This document shows positions 33,606-37,385 of a stretch of 37,385 bases of DNA, in pieces (position 1 is the first letter of the stretch; each line of letters opens with the position of its first letter). Below the pieces are notes generated by a model, which did no database searches, was not told the origin of the DNA, and saw only the letters and a program-made list of their open reading frames with translations. The stretch spans positions 1 through 37,385 of the forward strand of contig JAHHTN010000014.1 in assembly GCA_020024645.1 (NCBI GenBank). The letters are read 5' to 3'. The stretch comes from Faecalimonas sp. (lineage in GTDB: Bacteria; Bacillota; Clostridia; Lachnospirales; Lachnospiraceae). The translations under genes were made by a program, and so were the position numbers.

Positions 33606-33665
33606 TAGTATCAAAAACTACATTAACTATAAATAGATACTACACCATATATATTTATATATCAA
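33606..33665 (-). promoter_or_regulatory. Promoter and inverted repeat of the HlyIII-like gene
   Basis: On the minus strand TTGATA (33660-33665), a 17-base spacer and TAGTAT (33637-33642) form a promoter. An inverted repeat with arms GATACTA (33636-33642) and TAGTATC (33606-33612) overlaps the -10 box and start region, a possible operator or leader hairpin. Confidence 0.45.
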
Positions 33666-33691
33666 GGGGAAAAGCAAGATTTTATAAAAAT

Positions 33692-33720
33692 TTGACAAAT
33701 AAAAGTGATTCTGTTATGAT
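33692..33720 (+). promoter_or_regulatory. Promoter of the DEAD-box helicase transcript
   Basis: TTGACA (33692-33697), a 17-base spacer and TATGAT (33715-33720) form a strong promoter. The predicted start near 33727 is only about 14 bases before the leader terminator. Confidence 0.75.
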
Positions 33721-33740
33721 AATCGACAGTGCTTTGTGAG

Positions 33741-33776
33741 TACCCTTTACTTATAATAAGTGAAGGGTATTTTTTT
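33741..33776 (+). terminator. Promoter-proximal terminator in the helicase leader
   Basis: TACCCTTTACTT (33741-33752) pairs with AAGTGAAGGGTA (33758-33769), 12 pairs with one G-U, loop ATAAT, followed by T7 (33770-33776). It lies between the promoter and the start codon at 33826, so it should cut most transcripts at about 50 nt unless overcome. No aptamer-like sequence precedes it. Confidence 0.8.
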
Positions 33777-33825
33777 CGCAAAAGTATAGGAAACGATAGT
33801 CAATAGTTTTAGAAGGGAATAATAG

Positions 33826-35412
33826 ATGGGAAATATTAAATTTGAACAGTTAAAGATTTGTCCGGAAATCCAAAAGGCAGTAAAATATATGGGATTTGAA
33901 GAAGCTTCTCCAATTCAAGAAAAAGCAATTCCTGTTATTTTAGAAGGGAAAGATATTATTGGACAAGCACAGACGGGAACAGGAAAAACGGCAGCATTTG
34001 GAATCCCCCTTTTGCAGAAAATAAATCCTAAAAATAAAAAATTGCAGGGAATTGTACTCTGTCCAACAAGAGAATTGGCAATTCAAGTAGCTGAAGAAAT
34101 TAGAAATTTAGCAAAATATATGCATGGAATAAAAGTATTACCAATTTATGGAGGACAAGAAATTGTTAAGCAAATTCGTTCTTTGAAAAGTGGAACACAA
34201 ATTATTATAGGGACACCAGGACGTGTTATGGACCATATGCGTAGAAAAACAATCAAGATGGAACAGGTGCATACAGTTGTTCTTGATGAAGCAGATGAAA
34301 TGTTAAACATGGGATTTCGTGAAGACATTGAAACGATTTTAGAAGGAGTTCCTACAGAACGTCAAACAGTTTTTTTCTCAGCGACTATGCCGAAAGCAAT
34401 TATGGAAATTACAAAAAAATTCCAGAAAAAAGCAGAAGTAATTAAAGTTACAAAAAAAGAATTAACTGTACCAAATATTGAGCAATTTTATTATGAAGTA
34501 AGGCCGAAAAATAAAGAAGAAGTATTAGCACGTCTTTTAGATATTTATATGCCAAAACTTTCTGTTGTATTTTGTAATACAAAAAAGCAGGTAGATTTAC
34601 TTGTAAATGCCCTTTTAGGACGTGGGTATTTTGCGGCTGGGCTTCATGGAGATTTAAAACAAGCACAGCGTGATCGTGTTATGCAAGGATTTCGTAGTGG
34701 GAAAACGGATATTCTTGTGGCCACAGATGTTGCCGCTAGAGGAATTGACGTAGATGAAGTAGAGGCTGTATTTAATTATGATTTGCCACAAGATGATGAA
34801 TATTATGTACACCGAATTGGTAGAACAGGTCGTGCCGGTAGAGTAGGGCGTTCATTTTCTTTTGTATCAGGGAAAGAAGTTTACAAATTAAAAGAAATAC
34901 AGCGTTACTGTAAAACAAAAATTTACGCACAAAAAGTACCATCTTTAAATGATGTTGCAACAACCAAAATGGAGAATATTTTGGACGATATCGATAAGGT
35001 TATTGCAGATGAAGATTTAACAATGATGGTAAATGCCATTGAAGAAAGAGTAAATAGTTCCGATTACACAGCAATGGATATGGCGGCTGCATTTTTAAAA
35101 ATGTGTGCAGGAATGAAATCAGAAGAAGAGCAGGAAGAAATGGAATTTGGTGATACAGGAGCAGAAGATCCGGGAATGGTAAGATTATTTATCAATATTG
35201 GTAAAAAGCAAAAAGCAAAACCAGGTGACATTTTAGGTGCTTTGGCTGGTGAAACAGGAATGCCAGGAAAATTGATTGGAACAATCGATATGTTTGATAA
35301 ATACACATTTGTAGAAGTTCCTAGAGAATATGCAAAAGATGTGTTATTGGCAATGAAAAATGTAAAAATTAAAGGAAAGACGATTGCAATTGAACCAGCA
35401 AATCAGAAATAA
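33826..35412 (+). CDS. DEAD-box RNA helicase with a DbpA-like RNA-binding tail
   Basis: This 528-residue ATP-dependent RNA helicase has both RecA-like domains complete: AQTGTGKT (48-55), PTRELA, TPGR, DEAD (154-157), SAT, ATDVAARGID and HRIGRTGR (329-336). An N-terminal F...SPIQEKAIP Q-motif is present. A linker with acidic EEEQEEMEFGD leads to a DbpA/DeaD-type RNA-binding domain (about 450-525). It is a CshA/DeaD-type protein, probably used in ribosome assembly, mRNA decay or growth in the cold. GAAGGGAAT lies before the start. The leader terminator suggests control by attenuation. Confidence 0.94.
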   Translation: MGNIKFEQLKICPEIQKAVKYMGFEEASPIQEKAIPVILEGKDIIGQAQTGTGKTAAFGIPLLQKINPKNKKLQGIVLCPTRELAIQVAEEIRNLAKYMHGIKVLPIYGGQEIVKQIRSLKSGTQIIIGTPGRVMDHMRRKTIKMEQVHTVVLDEADEMLNMGFREDIETILEGVPTERQTVFFSATMPKAIMEITKKFQKKAEVIKVTKKELTVPNIEQFYYEVRPKNKEEVLARLLDIYMPKLSVVFCNTKKQVDLLVNALLGRGYFAAGLHGDLKQAQRDRVMQGFRSGKTDILVATDVAARGIDVDEVEAVFNYDLPQDDEYYVHRIGRTGRAGRVGRSFSFVSGKEVYKLKEIQRYCKTKIYAQKVPSLNDVATTKMENILDDIDKVIADEDLTMMVNAIEERVNSSDYTAMDMAAAFLKMCAGMKSEEEQEEMEFGDTGAEDPGMVRLFINIGKKQKAKPGDILGALAGETGMPGKLIGTIDMFDKYTFVEVPREYAKDVLLAMKNVKIKGKTIAIEPANQK

Positions 35413-35442
35413 CTGGCATGGTAAAAAATATAATAACTGGCA
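35409..35442 (+). repeat. Short direct repeat before the ECF gene
   Basis: ATAACTGGCA occurs at 35409-35418 and again at 35433-35442, 24 bases apart. The first copy starts in the helicase stop codon. It could be a regulator site for the ECF gene; no clear promoter is seen here. Confidence 0.3.
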
Positions 35443-35502
35443 GTTTAGATACAACCAGATATATGTTAAGATGTATTCATTCTAATAAAGGAGTGAATAG
35501 AC

Positions 35503-36093
35503 ATGAATAAGAAAAAAAGTACACTATTGAAAATATCGCAAACGGCAATTATGGCTGCATTATGTTTTGTTGTATTTACATTTTTGCAGATTAAGATTCC
35601 AACGCCTGGGGGAGATGCCTCATCCTTACATTTAGCAAATGCAGTTTGTGTTCTTGCAGCGCTAATCATTGGTGGTGTGTATGGTGGATTGGCAGGAGCA
35701 GTTGGAATGGGAATCGCTGATATTGTGGATCCCATTTACATTACGGTAGCGCCAAAAACATTTGTTTTAAAATTATGTCTTGGACTTATTACTGGATTTG
35801 TGGCACATCGCATAGCAAAAATTAATGAGAGTACGGATAAAAAGTATATTTTTAAATGGAGTACATTGGCAGCAGCAGCAGGATTAGGATTTAATGTTAT
35901 TGCGGATCCAATTGCTTCTTACTTTTATAAAATGATTATTATGGGTCAGCCACAGAAGATGGCGGAAGTACTAGCAAAATTAAGTGCAGCAACAACATTT
36001 GTAAATGCAATTGTTTCTATTGTTTTGGTAGCATTTTTGTATAATGCACTTAGACCGATTTTAATCCGTAGTGGATTCATTACAAAAGAGTAA
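35503..36093 (+). CDS. ECF transporter S component
   Basis: This 196-residue membrane protein is the substrate-binding subunit of an energy-coupling-factor importer. It has about six helices and the N-terminal ISQTAIMAALCFVVFTFLQIKIPTP characteristic of S components that dock to the shared EcfT. HLANAVCVLAALIIGGVYGGLAGAVGMGIADIVDP and APKTF follow. The substrate, probably a vitamin, cannot be assigned: no riboswitch lies upstream and no partner gene is adjacent. AAAGGAGTG precedes ATG 35503. The energising EcfA/A'/T genes must be elsewhere. Confidence 0.88.
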   Translation: MNKKKSTLLKISQTAIMAALCFVVFTFLQIKIPTPGGDASSLHLANAVCVLAALIIGGVYGGLAGAVGMGIADIVDPIYITVAPKTFVLKLCLGLITGFVAHRIAKINESTDKKYIFKWSTLAAAAGLGFNVIADPIASYFYKMIIMGQPQKMAEVLAKLSAATTFVNAIVSIVLVAFLYNALRPILIRSGFITKE

Positions 36094-36097
36094 AAAG

Positions 36098-36131
36098 ATA
36101 CCTCTTAAGTGGATACTTAGGAGGTATTTTT
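36098..36131 (+). terminator. Terminator after the ECF gene
   Basis: ATACCTCTTAAGT (36098-36110) pairs with ACTTAGGAGGTAT (36115-36127), loop GGAT, one G-U pair, with T5 at the end. Confidence 0.85.
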
Positions 36132-36157
36132 CTATCTAATAAGCATTGAAGCAAAAA

Positions 36158-36183
36158 AAGTGCCCATCAAAAGATGAGCACTT
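36158..36183 (-). terminator. Terminator of the rubrerythrin gene
   Basis: On the minus strand AAGTGC-TCATC... pairs with GATG-GGCACTT: arms 36173-36183 and 36158-36168 with one mismatch and loop TTTT. A T-run follows on that strand. Confidence 0.75.
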
Positions 36184-36228
36184 ATAAGTGTATATTTGAT
36201 ATTTATTATTTGGAGGATAAATTATATC

Positions 36229-36771
36229 TTAGCCAAAGTATCTGTTAAGAAGTCCTTCAAATGCTTTTCCGTGACGAGCTTCGTCTCTAGCCATTTCATG
36301 AACTGTATCATGGATAGCATCTAAGTTAGCAGCTTTAGCACGTTTAGCAAGATCAAATTTACCTGCTGTTGCTCCGTTTTCTGCTTCAACTCTCATTTCA
36401 AGGTTTTTCTTTGTGCTATCTGTTACAACTTCACCTAATAATTCAGCAAATTTTGCAGCATGTTCAGCTTCTTCCCAAGCAGCTTTTTCCCAGTATAATC
36501 CGATTTCTGGATATCCTTCTCTGTGAGCAACTCTAGACATTGCAAGATACATACCAACTTCTGAACATTCTCCTTCGAAGTTTGCTCTTAAATCTGCAAG
36601 AATATCTTCGCTAACACCTTGTGCTACACCTACAACGTGTTCTGCAGCCCATTCTCTTTCACCTGATACTTCTTTGAACTTGTCAGCTCCTACATGACAC
36701 TGTGGACATTCTGCTGGTGCAGCTTCTCCTTCATAAACATAACCACATACTGTACATACAAATTTTTTCAT
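36229..36771 (-). CDS. rbr: Reverse rubrerythrin (rubredoxin domain at the N-terminus)
   Basis: This 180-residue protein scavenges hydrogen peroxide and oxygen in anaerobes. A rubredoxin-type iron site comes first, CTVCGY (C6, C9) and CPQC (C22, C25). A ferritin-like four-helix domain (about 40-180) then supplies the diiron ligands (for example ANFEGECSEVGMYLAMSRVAHREG, EEAEHAAKF and EMARDEARHG). In classical rubrerythrin the order is the opposite, so this is the reverse type, usual in Clostridia. A palindrome covers its start region and perR lies directly upstream, suggesting control by PerR. AAAGGAGATT precedes the start. Confidence 0.94.
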   Translation of the reverse strand: MKKFVCTVCGYVYEGEAAPAECPQCHVGADKFKEVSGEREWAAEHVVGVAQGVSEDILADLRANFEGECSEVGMYLAMSRVAHREGYPEIGLYWEKAAWEEAEHAAKFAELLGEVVTDSTKKNLEMRVEAENGATAGKFDLAKRAKAANLDAIHDTVHEMARDEARHGKAFEGLLNRYFG

Positions 36772-36815
36772 CTTTAAAATCTCCTTTTCTTTTATAAATT
36801 TATTTTTTATTTGTT

Positions 36816-36872
36816 ATCAATATTAGTAATTGTTACTGATATTAATTTACCATATTAATTTTAAAATGTCAA
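36816..36872 (-). promoter_or_regulatory. rbr promoter with a 31-bp near-perfect palindrome
   Basis: On the minus strand TTGACA (36867-36872), a 17-base spacer and TAAATT (36844-36849) form the promoter. The palindrome has 14-base arms, ATCAATATTAGTAA (36816-36829) and TTACTGATATTAAT (36833-36846), around TTG, with two mismatched pairs. It overlaps the -10 box and transcription start, the place for a repressor. The -35 box lies immediately after the perR stop codon. Confidence 0.7.
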
Positions 36873-37277
36873 TTACATTTTTAAAGTTTTTGAATTTTTT
36901 ATGCAATCACTACATCGTCCATAAAAAGTAATGTTATGACTATTAATTTCTCCATCAAAATTTTTTCCAGCCAATTGATTAATTGTATCTATATTTTCCA
37001 TGTCTAAATCTAAAACGGAACCACACTCTGTACAAAAGAAGTGATAATGAGGAGTAGTAGTTCCATCAAAACGATCTCCACCGTTTAAGGTAGAAATCTT
37101 AACTGCTTCTCCAAGATCTGCTAAAAGGTTAAGGTTTCTATATACAGTTCCAAGACTTATATTAGGAAATTCTTTTTTTACATGAAGATATACCATATCT
37201 GCTGTTGGATGTTCTTTTGTATTTATTAGGTATTCTTTAATACATTCACGTTGTCTGCTATATTTTAATACTGACAT
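36873..37277 (-). CDS. perR: PerR-type peroxide-responsive repressor (Fur family)
   Basis: This 134-residue Fur-family protein has the winged helix at 1-80 (SRQRECIKEYL, SLGTVYRNLNLLADLG) and the dimerisation domain after it. A structural zinc site is formed by C82xxC85 and C122xxC125. The regulatory metal ligands fit PerR: H23, D71, H77, H79 and an Asp at 90-92 where Fur usually has Glu; this discrimination is by eye. PerR represses oxidative-stress genes and is inactivated by peroxide-driven oxidation of its histidines. It lies directly before rbr on the same strand. GAAAGGAGG precedes the start. Confidence 0.85.
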   Translation of the reverse strand: MSVLKYSRQRECIKEYLINTKEHPTADMVYLHVKKEFPNISLGTVYRNLNLLADLGEAVKISTLNGGDRFDGTTTPHYHFFCTECGSVLDLDMENIDTINQLAGKNFDGEINSHNITFYGRCSDCIKNSKTLKM

Positions 37278-37294
37278 GAAATCCTCCTTTCAAA

Positions 37295-37356
37295 ATAGTA
37301 ATAATAACGATAATAGTTACTATGAATATAATAAAAAAAAACAGAGGAAAAGTCAA
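37295..37356 (-). promoter_or_regulatory. perR promoter with a candidate operator
   Basis: On the minus strand TTGACT (37351-37356), a 17-base spacer and TATTAT (37328-37333) form the promoter. Just downstream the arms TTACTAT (37317-37323) and ATAGTAA (37295-37301) form an inverted repeat over the transcription start. The same AGTAA/TTACT half-sites occur in the rbr palindrome. Confidence 0.6.
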
Positions 37357-37385
37357 TATGTATTTGAAAGAATATTTATATTTTA

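Noticed and set aside
35409..35502. A riboswitch before the ECF S component.
   Set aside because: Only about 90 bases are available, with no stable multi-stem structure or terminator; just a short direct repeat is seen.

Overview
The window looks like the chromosome of a low-GC, spore-forming, anaerobic Firmicute, most likely a gut Lachnospiraceae-type Clostridium. The grounds are AT-rich codon use, a SpoIID/SpoIIQ-like pair, a T-box in front of ileS, a reverse rubrerythrin next to a PerR-type regulator, a FeoB-associated Cys-rich protein, and a sortase-assembled pilus locus. The species cannot be fixed from the sequence alone.

Layout. (1) 1-3320: an accessory-looking surface gene for a secreted cysteine protease. 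Its catalytic motifs match the streptococcal IdeS/Mac immunoglobulin proteases. It is followed by near-identical InlB-type repeats and a non-canonical cell-wall sorting signal. A minus-strand promoter at the left edge points to a divergent gene outside the window. (2) 3417-9216: a metal region: feoA, feoB, a FeoB-associated membrane protein fused to an HMA domain, a very short Fur-like protein, a 26-residue membrane peptide, a DUF6110-like protein and a P1B-type ATPase with SCA in place of CPC. feoA and feoB have separate promoters with almost the same 18-bp operator-like sequence over the -10 box. (3) 9255-11922: an Rrf2-type regulator with three Cys, then an OmpR-type response regulator and its histidine kinase. 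(4) 11996-21434: a pilus operon. After a G9 tract and a leader come a small coiled-coil protein, signal peptidase I, a 1539-residue LPETG adhesin, the LPSTG major pilin, a class C sortase, an LPQTG minor pilin and a second sortase. The major pilin gene lies between two intergenic hairpins. (5) 21437-24042: a VOC-family protein (minus), a D-Ala-D-Ala carboxypeptidase (plus) and a cytidylate-kinase-like protein (minus). (6) 24153-32575: a T-box leader and ileS, then glgP and a membrane protein of unknown role, then the SpoIID/SpoIIQ-like pair. (7) 32584-37385: a GIY-YIG protein, a HlyIII/PAQR membrane protein (minus), a DEAD-box helicase behind a leader terminator, an ECF S component, and rubrerythrin plus perR (both minus) with palindromes over their start regions.

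How the parts work together. The feo block imports ferrous iron, and the linked P-type ATPase, DUF6110-like and small membrane proteins probably handle the same or another metal. The pilus operon holds a dedicated signal peptidase, two sortases and three LPXTG substrates, so it could build a complete fibre. The two-component system just upstream is a plausible regulator. perR and rubrerythrin form an oxygen/peroxide defence pair. The least ordinary items are the IdeS-like protease with repeat expansion, the shared feo operator, the SCA-type ATPase cluster with its tiny membrane peptide, the G9 tract before the pilus operon, the hairpins around the major pilin gene, and the promoter-proximal terminator before the DEAD-box helicase. 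All functional calls are by motif recognition; no database search was run.
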